The notes beneath the pieces are model-generated. The model was given only the letters and a program-made list of their open reading frames with translations, searched no databases and was not told the DNA's origin. Source: Bacillus_BA songklensis (lineage in GTDB: Bacteria > Bacillota > Bacilli > Bacillales > Bacillaceae_H). Taken from it: a DNA stretch of 64,000 nucleotides. Each line of letters opens with the position of its first letter. Positions within the stretch are counted from its first letter, which is position 1. The translations under genes and the position numbers were made by a program. The DNA is taken from the NCBI RefSeq assembly GCF_042649685.1, contig NZ_JBHRZT010000072.1, positions 620,001 through 684,000 on the forward strand, read 5' to 3'. Below are positions 1-8,894 of the stretch, piece after piece.

Positions 1-584
1 TTCTTTGCCTTCATAATCCCTGGAAGCGATGGATAACGCGGCTCATTCAAACCTTGTTGTGCCGTGATAAGAACAGGCAGTGATACTTCGATCGTTTCTT
101 CGTCCCCTTCTACATCACGGACAATGGTCGCTTTTCCATCGGCAACTTCAAGATTTGTAATCGTTGTCACTTGTGGAATGTCTAAAATTTGCGCAACACG
201 TGGCCCGACTTGTCCAGAACCTCCGTCAACCGCGACATTTCCTCCAAGAATGATGTCATACTCCTGATTTTTCAAATAGGCGGCAAGAAGGGTGGCCGTT
301 GTGAATTGATCAAGCTCATCTATGTCTTCACTATCGATCCGTACCGCTTTATCTGCCCCCATCGCAAGAGCCGTACGAAGTTCTTTTTCCGCTTCTTCTT
401 CCCCAACTGTCACAACCGTTACTTCACCGCCATGCTTATCGCGAAGAACAATGGCTTCTTCAATGGCGTACTCATCGTACGGATTGACAATATACTCAAT
501 GCCTTCCTCATTAATTTTACCGTTCTGTATGGAGATCTTTTCTTCTGTGTCGAAGGTTCGCTTTAAAATAACAAAAATCTTCAT
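1..584 (-). CDS. etfB: Electron transfer flavoprotein, beta subunit (3' end cut by window edge)
   Basis: The reverse strand from 584 opens with MKIFVILKRTFDTEEK and reads without a stop to the window edge, so about 194 codons are visible of a family of about 257. It shows the EtfB hallmarks: the basic N-terminal strand, the N-P-Y-D-E-Y segment near residue 33, and the region ending with a glutamine-glycine-leucine-asparagine before PRYPS. A ribosome binding site (AAAGGAG) lies just upstream. EtfB pairs with EtfA to carry electrons from acyl-CoA dehydrogenases to the quinone pool. It lies 62 bp downstream of the carboxyltransferase gene and is probably the last or second-last gene of the acyl-CoA operon, with etfA presumably beyond the edge. 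In B. subtilis etfBA sits elsewhere, so this arrangement couples the dehydrogenase with its electron acceptor. Confidence 0.93.
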   Translation of the reverse strand, partial: MKIFVILKRTFDTEEKISIQNGKINEEGIEYIVNPYDEYAIEEAIVLRDKHGGEVTVVTVGEEEAEKELRTALAMGADKAVRIDSEDIDELDQFTTATLLAAYLKNQEYDIILGGNVAVDGGSGQVGPRVAQILDIPQVTTITNLEVADGKATIVRDVEGDEETIEVSLPVLITAQQGLNEPRYPSLPGIMKAK

Positions 585-646
585 CTAACTATTCTCCTTT
601 TATAAATGTTATTTTGAAATCATATTTTCTATAAAATAATCGTAGA

Positions 647-2191
647 TTAGACTGGATATACAGGGTGCTTCCGCTCAGAGAAGACAACGTACTTTGATGA
701 ATACGCCTCAAATCGATTCACTAACTCATCACGTAACGAATTGGCCGGGATGATCCCATCGATAATCATTTCGGAGGCTAGTCGGTATATATCAATATCC
801 TGTTTATATTCCTCCCGCTTTTGTTCAATAAAAGAGGCCCGCTCATTTTCAGGTAACCCGGCAATTTTCTTGGCATACACGGCATTCACCGCAGCCTCCG
901 GTCCCATGACCGCAATTTGAGCTGTAGGCAAGGCGAGACAACAATCCGGTTCAAACGCAGGACCGGCCATGGCATAGAGACCTGCTCCGTATGCTTTACG
1001 GACGATAACCGAGATTTTGGGTACACTTGCTTCAGACATAGCGGAAATCATTTTCGCACCATGGCGAATGATTCCTGCCCGTTCTACCTTGGTACCAATC
1101 ATAAAACCAGGGACATCAACGAGAAACAGAATCGGGATATGAAACGCGTCACAAAGGGTAATAAATTTAGCTGCCTTATCCGCCGTATCATGGAACAAGA
1201 CACCACCCTTAACCCGTGGCTGATTGGCAATGATTCCGATTGATTTACCGTTCATCCTCGCCAGTCCAGTGATCAATTCGCTCGCAAACAGCTTTTTAAT
1301 TTCAAAAAACGAACCTTCATCGATGATCCGGTCAATTAGATCATACATGTTAAAAGGGACATTCTGATTGGATGGGATGAGCTCTTCCAACGTTTTCTCG
1401 AAGTGTTTGGGTGCCAATGCTTCCTGGACCGGCGGTTTTTCGGAAAAATTAGCAGGAAAATAAGAGAGATAATTTCGGGCCATCGCAATGGCTTCTTCTT
1501 CATTTTTAGCCAGTACATCCCCGCATCCTGAAACAGAACAATGCATGCGTGCACCGCCCATCTCTTCCAACGTTACTTTTTCCCCAATAACCATTTCTGC
1601 CATCCTCGGAGAACCAAGGTACATCGATGCATTTCCATCCACCATTATGACAATGTCACAAAACGCAGGGATGTAAGCTCCCCCTGCCGCGGACGGACCA
1701 AACAAGATGCAGATCTGTGGAACTTTACCCGAAAATTTGACCTGGTTGTAAAAAATCCGGCCAGCCCCACGGCGCCCAGGAAACATTTCTACTTGATCCG
1801 TAATACGCGCCCCTGCAGAATCTACAAGGTAGATGAGTGGCACCCTCATTTTTTCTGCCGTTTCTTGCATCCGAATAATCTTCTCTACAGTTCGGGATCC
1901 CCAAGAACCGGCCTTTACCGTTGAATCGTTCGCGATTACACAAACAACCTGGCCGTTGATCTTCCCCATCGCCGTTACTACTCCATCAGCCGGAAGGTCC
2001 TCGGCTAAGCAGTTTGCAAATAGCGCATCCTCCAGCTCAAAACCCGGATCAAACAATAGCTTTAAACGATCACGAACAAACAGTTTACCCTGCTCTTGAT
2101 TTTTCTGATGATATTTAGAGGATCCCCCTTTTTGAATCCGTTCAATTCTTTCCTGCAGCATTTGCTGCATGGTTTTCACATCAACTGACAT
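647..2191 (-). CDS. yngE: Acyl-CoA carboxylase, carboxyltransferase (beta) subunit
   Basis: The product is 514 residues, the usual size of biotin-dependent acyl-CoA carboxyltransferases (propionyl/methylcrotonyl type). Visible signatures include RDRLKLLFDPG near the start, LVDSAGARITDQ, the oxyanion segment FGPSAAGGAYIPAFCD, and the second crotonase-like half with VDVPGFMIGTKVERAGIIRHGAK and YGAGLYAMAGPAFEPD. It should transfer CO2 from carboxybiotin to an acyl-CoA. With the neighbouring biotin carboxylase, separate biotin carrier, HMG-CoA lyase and hydratase, the likely substrate is 3-methylcrotonyl-CoA in leucine breakdown. The gene sits between the hydratase (31 bp upstream) and etfB, all on the minus strand. 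Substrate assignment is inferred from context; the family call is firm. Confidence 0.93.
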   Translation of the reverse strand: MSVDVKTMQQMLQERIERIQKGGSSKYHQKNQEQGKLFVRDRLKLLFDPGFELEDALFANCLAEDLPADGVVTAMGKINGQVVCVIANDSTVKAGSWGSRTVEKIIRMQETAEKMRVPLIYLVDSAGARITDQVEMFPGRRGAGRIFYNQVKFSGKVPQICILFGPSAAGGAYIPAFCDIVIMVDGNASMYLGSPRMAEMVIGEKVTLEEMGGARMHCSVSGCGDVLAKNEEEAIAMARNYLSYFPANFSEKPPVQEALAPKHFEKTLEELIPSNQNVPFNMYDLIDRIIDEGSFFEIKKLFASELITGLARMNGKSIGIIANQPRVKGGVLFHDTADKAAKFITLCDAFHIPILFLVDVPGFMIGTKVERAGIIRHGAKMISAMSEASVPKISVIVRKAYGAGLYAMAGPAFEPDCCLALPTAQIAVMGPEAAVNAVYAKKIAGLPENERASFIEQKREEYKQDIDIYRLASEMIIDGIIPANSLRDELVNRFEAYSSKYVVFSERKHPVYPV

Positions 2192-2222
2192 TGTCTTTCC
2201 TCCTCTACTAAACTAATTTCTA

Positions 2223-3005
2223 TTATTCTCCAACAAAAACCGGAGATCTTTTTTCCTTGAAAGCTTGCAGCCCTTCTAATCGATCCTTCGTCGGAATGGT
2301 CAATTCATAGGCATTTTGCTCAATAGCAAGCCCGGTGCTTAAATCCACATCAAACCCCTTATCGATGGAGAACTTTGCCTGAGTGACTGCAATGGGGCCA
2401 TTTCGAACGATCTGATTGGCTATATCTAATGCTTTGTCCAGCAAGGATTCAGCCGGCATCACATACTCCACTAACCCAATCTCCCGTGCTTCCCCGGCAT
2501 CAATCCGTCTGGCAGTGAAAATGAGCTCCTTGGCTCGCCCCTTCCCTACCAATTTCGGCAAACGTTGTGTTCCACCTGCACCCGGAATAATTCCGAGTGA
2601 AGTCTCCGTAAGACCAAACTTCGCTGTTTCTGAAGCGATCCTGATGTCACAAGCCAACGCCAATTCCGTTCCCCCTCCAAAAGCGACTCCGTTCACGGCT
2701 GCAATGACCGGCTGAGGCAAGGCTTCTAATTCATTAATGTTCCCGCGGATCAAAGAAACTGTCTTACGTACCTGGTTCATGTCCATTTCTGCACGTTCTT
2801 TTAAATCTGCCCCTGCACAAAAGGCTTTCTCCCCAGCCCCAGTGATAACCACGCAGCGCACCGACCGATCAAATTTACATGTAACGATCGCTTCTTGAAG
2901 TTCTTCCAACATTTGTAATGATAATGAATTGGCAGCTTCCGGGCGATTTAAAGTAATAAGAACAATTCCATTATCCAATGTTGAGACCAACACAGCTTTC
3001 CCCAT
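2223..3005 (-). CDS. yngF: Enoyl-CoA hydratase/isomerase family (methylglutaconyl-CoA hydratase-like)
   Basis: A 260-residue crotonase-fold protein. The oxyanion-hole stretches are clear: AFCAGADLKERAEM around residue 60-75 and the GGGTELALACDIR segment near 110-122, followed by FGLTETSLGIIPGAGGTQRL, which carries the glutamates expected of a hydratase. Length is normal for the family. It is transcribed with the carboxylase and HMG-CoA lyase genes, so hydration of 3-methylglutaconyl-CoA to HMG-CoA is the likely step. A ribosome binding site with GGAGG precedes the ATG at 3005. The exact substrate is inferred from the operon and not from specific residues. Confidence 0.93.
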   Translation of the reverse strand: MGKAVLVSTLDNGIVLITLNRPEAANSLSLQMLEELQEAIVTCKFDRSVRCVVITGAGEKAFCAGADLKERAEMDMNQVRKTVSLIRGNINELEALPQPVIAAVNGVAFGGGTELALACDIRIASETAKFGLTETSLGIIPGAGGTQRLPKLVGKGRAKELIFTARRIDAGEAREIGLVEYVMPAESLLDKALDIANQIVRNGPIAVTQAKFSIDKGFDVDLSTGLAIEQNAYELTIPTKDRLEGLQAFKEKRSPVFVGE

Positions 3006-3048
3006 GTTCTTTCCCCCTCCTATATGTATGCCGAATAATCAACCCGGC

Positions 3049-3957
3049 CTATCCATTCAAGCCGCAGACTTGAAGACTCCGGCTCGGTAAAGGTTTTCCT
3101 ACCTTATCCTGAATAAAACGGGATGCGGACATCAGCTTTTCCTGATTCAACCCTGTGGTAATTCCCATACTGTTCAGCATGTAAAGAAGATCATCTGTAG
3201 CCACATTGCCAGATGCACCGGGTGCATATGGGCATCCTCCTAAACCGCCAAGGGAGGCATCAAATGTGGTAATGCCCATGTCTAACGATACTAAGATGTT
3301 AGCCAAGGCTGTTCCACGGGTATCATGAAAGTGTAAAGCTAATTTATTCGCAGGAAAACGCCTTAATAAGGCCTCTAACACGTCTTGTACTTGCTTTGGA
3401 TTAGCCGCACCGATGGTATCGCCAAGAGACAGTTCCCCAATTCCCATCTCGAACAAAGTTTCCGATACCCTAATAACCTTTTCTATATCAACGATACCTT
3501 CATAAGGACACCCGAATACTGTTGAAACATATCCGCGGCTAGACTTTCCTGCCTTTAAGGAATCTTCCACTACTTCTTTTAAAAGAGGAAATGTATTTTC
3601 AATTGATTTATTAATATTTTTTTGGTTATGTGTTTCGCTAGCTGACATAAACACAGCGACTTCATCCACATTAGCCTCGAGAGCTTGTTCCAAACCCTTT
3701 CGGTTTGGAACAAGAGCTGTATAAGTTACCCCTGGGATTCGCTCAATCCCTTTTGCCACTTCAACAGCATCGGCAAGTGCAGGAATCCATTTTGGATTTA
3801 CAAAAGAAGTAATTTCAATATATTTCAATCCCGTAAGAGACAGTTGATTAATCCAAGAAATTTTATTCTCCGTTGAAATAAATGCCTGTTCATTTTGCAG
3901 TCCGTCTCGCGGCCCTACTTCTTTTATTGTTACGCTGGTTGGAAAATTCGTAAGCAT
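3049..3957 (-). CDS. yngG: Hydroxymethylglutaryl-CoA lyase
   Basis: HMG-CoA lyase cleaves HMG-CoA to acetyl-CoA and acetoacetate, the last step of leucine degradation. The DRE-TIM metallolyase start VTIKEVGPRDGLQNE is clear, as are FMSASETHNQKNIN, the metal-binding HFHDTRGTALAN and the glycine-rich loop GLGGCPYAPGASGN, whose cysteine is the catalytic one of the family. I prefer the ATG at 3957 (GGAGGG four bases upstream, and the length before VTIKEVGPRDG then fits relatives). An in-frame ATG at 3972 would add five residues. The gene lies 20 bp upstream-to-downstream from the biotin carrier gene in one transcription unit. Confidence 0.93.
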   Translation of the reverse strand: MLTNFPTSVTIKEVGPRDGLQNEQAFISTENKISWINQLSLTGLKYIEITSFVNPKWIPALADAVEVAKGIERIPGVTYTALVPNRKGLEQALEANVDEVAVFMSASETHNQKNINKSIENTFPLLKEVVEDSLKAGKSSRGYVSTVFGCPYEGIVDIEKVIRVSETLFEMGIGELSLGDTIGAANPKQVQDVLEALLRRFPANKLALHFHDTRGTALANILVSLDMGITTFDASLGGLGGCPYAPGASGNVATDDLLYMLNSMGITTGLNQEKLMSASRFIQDKVGKPLPSRSLQVCGLNG

Positions 3958-3992
3958 GGTTCCCTCCGCCATCCCTTCTTCATTTGGAATAG

Positions 3993-4205
3993 TTATTCAA
4001 GCTCAACTAATACGTCCCCCTCATTTACAAAATCTCCTTCATTTACTTTTACTTCTTTGACAGTCCCGCCGAAGTCCGCTGCAATTGGAATCTCCATTTT
4101 CATCGATTCCAAGATGGCCACATCCTGTCCTGCATCCACCTGATCCCCAACTTTAACGAGAATCTTCCATACATTCCCTGCCATACTTGATAATACTTGA
4201 TCCAT
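3993..4205 (-). CDS. yngHB: Biotin/lipoyl attachment protein (separate biotin carrier of the acyl-CoA carboxylase)
   Basis: A free-standing 70-residue biotinyl domain. The biotin-accepting lysine is in ESMKMEIP around residue 34-41, flanked by the usual hairpin strands (GQDVAILESM and GDVLVELE at the end). In many organisms this domain is fused to the biotin carboxylase; here, as in B. subtilis YngHB, it is its own gene, placed 11 bp downstream of the carboxylase gene. It should shuttle carboxybiotin between the biotin carboxylase and carboxyltransferase of this operon and needs a biotin ligase encoded elsewhere. Confidence 0.93.
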   Translation of the reverse strand: MDQVLSSMAGNVWKILVKVGDQVDAGQDVAILESMKMEIPIAADFGGTVKEVKVNEGDFVNEGDVLVELE

Positions 4206-4216
4206 CTTTATTCCTC

Positions 4217-5587
4217 CTATTTCACGCGGTTCATCGCGGTTCCTTGTTTTTCTTGTAAGTACTTAGCCACAAAGCTGGTTGTCGTATCACCTGAACGGAA
4301 TGCCGGGTGTGCTGCTACTTCTTGTAACATCGGAATATTCGTTTTAATTCCCTGCACTTCATAATGGGCTAGCGCATCTTGCAGACGATCAATCGCTTCG
4401 TCGCGATCCTCGCCTTTTACAACGAGCTTAGCAATCATGGGGTCATAAAAAGGAGTAACGACCGATTGACCATGTACAGCTAATTCATGACGAACTCCAG
4501 GACCTTCAGGTAATATTAATTTCGTTATTGTTCCCGGAGATGGGAAAAATGTTTTAGGATCCTCAGCATAGATTCTAACTTCAATCGCATGACCCTCACG
4601 TGTAACATCCGCCTGCGTAAAATTCAATGAATCGCCCGCTGCAATCCGAAGCTGCTCTGCAACCAAATCCAATCCGGTAATTTCTTCCGTGACCGGATGT
4701 TCCACTTGCAAGCGGGTATTCATTTCAAGAAAGTAGAAATTCTTATCCTCATCAACCAAAAACTCGATCGTACCAGCATTTCGATATCCGATTGATTTAG
4801 CCGCCTTTACCGACGCCTCCCCCATCTTGCTGCGAGTGACTTCATCCAGAAACGATGAGGGAGCTTCCTCTACCACTTTCTGATGACGACGCTGTACCGA
4901 ACATTCACGTTCCCATAAGTAAACTGTATTTCCAAATCCATCAGCCAGGATTTGAACCTCAATATGCCTTGGATTTTCTACGTATTTCTCTATGTACATA
5001 GCACCATCACCAAAAAAATTCGTCGCCCGTTTTTGGTTCCCCTCAAACGCCTTTCGAATTTCATCTGCACTGCGAACGATCTGCATCCCGATACCGCCTC
5101 CACCTGCTGAAGCTTTGAGCATAACCGGGTAACCCATACGATCGGCTACCTGCACCGCTTCCTCCGCATCAGCTAATGGGTATGTTATACCCGGAACTAC
5201 TGGAACACCGGCTTCTTCCATCGCTTTCCGCGATTCAATTTTGCTGCCCATGCGGGAAATCACGTCAGGAGAAGGACCGATGAATACAAGCCCCGCCTCC
5301 TCACAACGACGAGCAAATTCAGCATTTTCTGAGAGAAGTCCATATCCGGGGTGAATGGCCTCCGCTTCGGATAGTCGGGCGATTTCTAAAATTTTATCAA
5401 TGTTTAAATAGCTCTCCGCTACTCGCGGACCTCCAATTAAATAAGCCTCATCCGCCATTTTGACATGCGGCGCCTCCGTATCGGCTTCCGAGTAGACTCC
5501 AACCGTAAAAATACCCAACGACTTGCACGTTCGCATAACCCGAACTGCGATTTCTCCTCGATTAGCGACCAGAACTTTTTTGAACAT
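4217..5587 (-). CDS. yngHA: Biotin carboxylase subunit of acyl-CoA carboxylase
   Basis: A 456-residue AccC-type ATP-grasp enzyme that carboxylates biotin with bicarbonate and ATP. The N-terminal KVLVANRGEIAVRV, the glycine-rich ATP loop KASAGGGGIGMQIV, the metal/bicarbonate region FLEMNTRLQVEHPVTE and the C-terminal biotin-carboxylase domain are all in order, and the length matches AccC. It is followed 11 bp later by the separate biotin carrier and preceded by the acyl-CoA synthetase. Because it clusters with YngE-type carboxyltransferase and HMG-CoA lyase, it probably serves 3-methylcrotonyl-CoA (or a similar branched acyl-CoA) and not fatty acid synthesis. Confidence 0.94.
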   Translation of the reverse strand: MFKKVLVANRGEIAVRVMRTCKSLGIFTVGVYSEADTEAPHVKMADEAYLIGGPRVAESYLNIDKILEIARLSEAEAIHPGYGLLSENAEFARRCEEAGLVFIGPSPDVISRMGSKIESRKAMEEAGVPVVPGITYPLADAEEAVQVADRMGYPVMLKASAGGGGIGMQIVRSADEIRKAFEGNQKRATNFFGDGAMYIEKYVENPRHIEVQILADGFGNTVYLWERECSVQRRHQKVVEEAPSSFLDEVTRSKMGEASVKAAKSIGYRNAGTIEFLVDEDKNFYFLEMNTRLQVEHPVTEEITGLDLVAEQLRIAAGDSLNFTQADVTREGHAIEVRIYAEDPKTFFPSPGTITKLILPEGPGVRHELAVHGQSVVTPFYDPMIAKLVVKGEDRDEAIDRLQDALAHYEVQGIKTNIPMLQEVAAHPAFRSGDTTTSFVAKYLQEKQGTAMNRVK

Positions 5588-5603
5588 ACTTTTCCTCCCT
5601 TTG

Positions 5604-7268
5604 CTATACGTTTTTAATTAAAACTTCCCTTTGCACGTTCAGAATCCGATTCGCATCCTCACGAAGCCTAAATTTTTGAATTTTACCGGATGCAGTCATT
5701 GGAAATTCGGAACAAAACTCGATATAACGCGGAATCTTGAAGCGGGATATTTTCCCCTCACAATATTCCCGAATTTCCTCAGCTGTCGCGGTCGCCCCTT
5801 CTTTCAAACGAATCCACGCCATTACCTCTTCTCCGTATTTCTCGTCCGGAACCCCAATAATCTGGACATCCAACACTTTGGGATGCGTGTACAAGAATTC
5901 TTCAATCTCGCGCGGGTAAATATTTTCCCCCCCGCGTATGATCATATCTTTTAAGCGACCTGTAATTTTACAGTATCCGTTCTCGTCCATGACAGCCAGG
6001 TCTCCCGTATGCAGCCATCCATCCTGGTCGATTGCATCCTTCGTTGCTTCCGGGTTTTTGTAATAGCCTTTCATTACATGATAACCACGAGTACAAAGCT
6101 CGCCTTGAACCCCAAATGGAACCTCTTCGTTTGTCGAAGGATCTACGATTTTCACCTCAACATTCGGTAAGGCACGACCGACGGTGCTTACTCTTAATTC
6201 AATCGGATCATTCGTTCGAGTCTGGGTGATACCAGGAGAGGATTCGGTCTGGCCGTAAACAATGGTAATTTCTCTGGCCCCCATCCTTTCTGTAACCGCT
6301 ATCATAACTTCCGTCGGGCAAGAAGAACCGGCCATGATCCCTGTTCGTAAAGAAGATAAATCAAATTTATCGAAGTCCGGATGATTTAATTCGGCAATAA
6401 ACATGGTGGGCACTCCGTGCAAAGCGGTACATTTCTCATTCTGTACAGCCTTCAGAACAGACAAAACATCAAATTCCTGAATCGGAACCATGGTTGCACC
6501 TACGCTTACACAAGCCATCGTTCCAAGTACACAACCAAAGCAGTGGAAGAAAGGCACCGGTATGCACATGCGATCCTCATAAGTCAAATTCATACAAGAT
6601 GCTATATTCGCTGCATTATTGACTAAGTTTGTATGTGTGAGCATGACACCTTTAGGAAATCCCGTTGTGCCTGATGTATATTGCATGTTAATCACATCAT
6701 CCGGGTCAAGGGAAGACATTCTTTCGTCTAGTACATGGCTGCTTACCTCTTCTCCCATTTCTAAAATATCGGACCATAGGAACATCCCCGGATAGCGGTT
6801 TTCTCCCAACACGATTACATTCTTTAAGAAAGGCAGTTTCTCTGATTGAAGACAGCCGGGTTCGGATGTTTTTAACTCGGGAATAATCTCATAGATTATG
6901 TCAATATAAGAAGTCCCTCGATATGATTCCATCAAAACTAACGTAGTAGAATCGGATTGCTTTAATAGATACTCAAGTTCGGCGGCACGGTAATTTGTAT
7001 TTACCGTAACGAGAACAGCCCCCATTTTTCCCGTAGCGAATTGACTTGTAACCCATTCTGGGTGATTAGAAGCCCAGATGGCCATATGATCACCCTTTTT
7101 AATACCTAACTTCATAAAGCCCTTAGCCACTTGTCCACAAAGATGATCGAACTGCTTATAGGTATAACGAAGGTTTCTATCTGGATAGACAACAGCTTCG
7201 TGTTCAGGCCGCTCATTCGCTACTTGTTCCAGCAACTTTCCCAGCGTGATATGCATTACCTCACCCAT
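5604..7268 (-). CDS. yngI: AMP-binding acyl-CoA synthetase
   Basis: A 554-residue member of the acyl-adenylate-forming family. The AMP-binding signature YTSGTTGFPKGVMLTH, the A5-like VYGQTESSPGITQT, the A7/A8 block WLHTGDLAVMDENGYCKITGR and the C-terminal catalytic lysine region SGKIQKFRLRE are all visible. It would activate a short, branched or medium chain acid to its CoA thioester and feed the adjacent acyl-CoA dehydrogenase. The start at 7268 is supported by GAGGTG about ten bases upstream; an internal ATG four codons later lacks good spacing. The precise acid cannot be read from sequence. Confidence 0.92.
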   Translation of the reverse strand: MGEVMHITLGKLLEQVANERPEHEAVVYPDRNLRYTYKQFDHLCGQVAKGFMKLGIKKGDHMAIWASNHPEWVTSQFATGKMGAVLVTVNTNYRAAELEYLLKQSDSTTLVLMESYRGTSYIDIIYEIIPELKTSEPGCLQSEKLPFLKNVIVLGENRYPGMFLWSDILEMGEEVSSHVLDERMSSLDPDDVINMQYTSGTTGFPKGVMLTHTNLVNNAANIASCMNLTYEDRMCIPVPFFHCFGCVLGTMACVSVGATMVPIQEFDVLSVLKAVQNEKCTALHGVPTMFIAELNHPDFDKFDLSSLRTGIMAGSSCPTEVMIAVTERMGAREITIVYGQTESSPGITQTRTNDPIELRVSTVGRALPNVEVKIVDPSTNEEVPFGVQGELCTRGYHVMKGYYKNPEATKDAIDQDGWLHTGDLAVMDENGYCKITGRLKDMIIRGGENIYPREIEEFLYTHPKVLDVQIIGVPDEKYGEEVMAWIRLKEGATATAEEIREYCEGKISRFKIPRYIEFCSEFPMTASGKIQKFRLREDANRILNVQREVLIKNV

Positions 7269-7309
7269 ACAGGAGATCCACCTCTTTAAAATATAATATT
7301 CTGTTTTTC

Positions 7310-8449
7310 TTAACAGCCGACTTCACGTGCAATAACCATTCGTTGTACCTCAGAAGTTCCTTCCCCAATCTCCAAAAGCTTAGCGTCACGGAAGAATCGC
7401 TCCACTTGATACTCCTTCATATAACCATAGCCACCATGGATCTGTACGGCTTGATCACAAACTCTCATACACATTTCCGAAGCATATAATTTAGCCATCG
7501 CAGCTTCTTTTTTAAATGCTCTTCCTTGATCTTTCAACCATGCTGCTTTGTAAACCATGTTGCGAGCTAATTCAATATACATAGCCATGTCGGCCAGCTT
7601 AAATTGAATGGCTTGAAATGCAGATAAGCTCTTACCAAATTGTTTTCTTTCTTTTGCATACTGAAGCGATTTTTCATAAGCTCCTTGAGCAATCCCAACA
7701 GCCATCGCCCCGATCCCAATTCTTCCTCCGTCAAGAGTAGCCAAAAATTGCTTAAACCCATTTCCTTCTGCACCAAGGAGATTTTCTCTGGGAACGCTTA
7801 CATTTTCCAAAACTAACTCCGTTGTATTTGAAGCGTGAAGACCCATCTTTTCATAATTATTAATCACAGTAAATCCCGGCGCATCAGTAGGTACAATAAA
7901 CGCACTAATTCCATTCGTTCCTTTTGAACGATCCGTTACGGCAGTGATTGCGACATTTTTAGCATAGCTTGCATTGGTAATGAAACATTTAGAACCAGAA
8001 ATCACCCACTGATCCCCATCAAGAATCGCTGTCGTTTGTGTTCCTCCTGCGTCAGAACCAGCATTCGGTTCAGTCAGGCCAAAAGCGCCCAAGTACTCCC
8101 CTGTACAAAGTGGAGTTAAATATTTCTGCTTTTGTTCATGCGTACCAAATAAATGGATAGGTGCTCCCCCTAAAGAAATATGCGCCGAATAGGTGATACC
8201 TGTAGATCCGCACACTCGACTTAACTCTTCTACAACAATAGCAAAGCTGATTGTATCTGCCTCACCACCACCATATTGTTCAGGAAAAGGAAGACCCATT
8301 ACCCCTATCTCCGCCAATTTATCGAATATCTCCTTTGGAAATTCGCCCGTACGATCCCTTTGATCTGCGCCTGGAGCGACTTCGGCTTCCGCAAAATCGC
8401 GAATCAATTTACGTATCATGGCTTGTTCTTTCGTTAAATCAAAATGCAT
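7310..8449 (-). CDS. yngJ: Acyl-CoA dehydrogenase (short/branched-chain type)
   Basis: First gene of the minus-strand operon, 379 residues, FAD-dependent. Family signatures FGLTEPNAGSDAGGT, ITNASYAKN, GGRIGIGAMAVGIAQGAYE and the C-terminal QIHGGYGYMKEYQVERFFRDAK are clear. The final segment reads IGEGTSEVQRMVIAR: a glutamate sits where short- and medium-chain dehydrogenases place the catalytic base, whereas classical isovaleryl-CoA dehydrogenases have alanine there. So the enzyme could be a short/branched-chain dehydrogenase, although operon context suggests isovaleryl-CoA. The ribosome binding site is AAAGGATTGAAG. Electrons would go to the EtfB/EtfA encoded at the end of the operon. Confidence 0.93.
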   Translation of the reverse strand: MHFDLTKEQAMIRKLIRDFAEAEVAPGADQRDRTGEFPKEIFDKLAEIGVMGLPFPEQYGGGEADTISFAIVVEELSRVCGSTGITYSAHISLGGAPIHLFGTHEQKQKYLTPLCTGEYLGAFGLTEPNAGSDAGGTQTTAILDGDQWVISGSKCFITNASYAKNVAITAVTDRSKGTNGISAFIVPTDAPGFTVINNYEKMGLHASNTTELVLENVSVPRENLLGAEGNGFKQFLATLDGGRIGIGAMAVGIAQGAYEKSLQYAKERKQFGKSLSAFQAIQFKLADMAMYIELARNMVYKAAWLKDQGRAFKKEAAMAKLYASEMCMRVCDQAVQIHGGYGYMKEYQVERFFRDAKLLEIGEGTSEVQRMVIAREVGC

Positions 8450-8894
8450 CCATCTTCAATCCTTTCTTTTATCATTTTTCGGAAATCGATTGAGCGATTA
8501 TTCTACATCAGAAAAATGAGATTAATTCGATTGGACTACTTGGTTAAACAAAAATGTACATCCCAAATTTTCCGATGAGAATCTGATGAAGAACTTATTT
8601 CTTTATCTTTAAAATTTTCTTACAATTCGATTATAACAATTAGAGGATAGAATACCATGTTCATCCTCATGAAAATCAACAGAAAAAATTTGTGGTTTTT
8701 ACACAAAAAATGACCGTTAAATAAATTATTATATTTTGCTTTTAGCATAATCCTACATGTTTCTAGTTGCATATTTCTTGAATTCTATTAACATAGTTAT
8801 TATAGAAAACGTTTTCGTGTTATCGAATGATATAGATACCGATAACAGAATTCTATATTAAACATATTTTATCGGTAGATAAGGATGATTAAAA
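8450..8894. promoter_or_regulatory. Divergent control region between yngJ and the PucR-type regulator, with palindromes
   Basis: This 445-bp AT-rich gap must hold promoters for both directions. Two structures stand out. GAAAACGTTTTC at 8805-8816 is a perfect 12-bp palindrome close to the CcpA cre consensus, differing only in the outermost bases. Next to it, the heptamer GTTATCG occurs at 8819-8825, in inverted form at 8840-8846, and as TTATCGGTA at 8869-8877; TACCGATAA (8837-8845) and TTATCGGTA form a perfect 9-bp inverted repeat about three helical turns apart. These lie just upstream of the regulator start and look like an operator array. The binding protein is inferred, not known. Confidence 0.5.
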
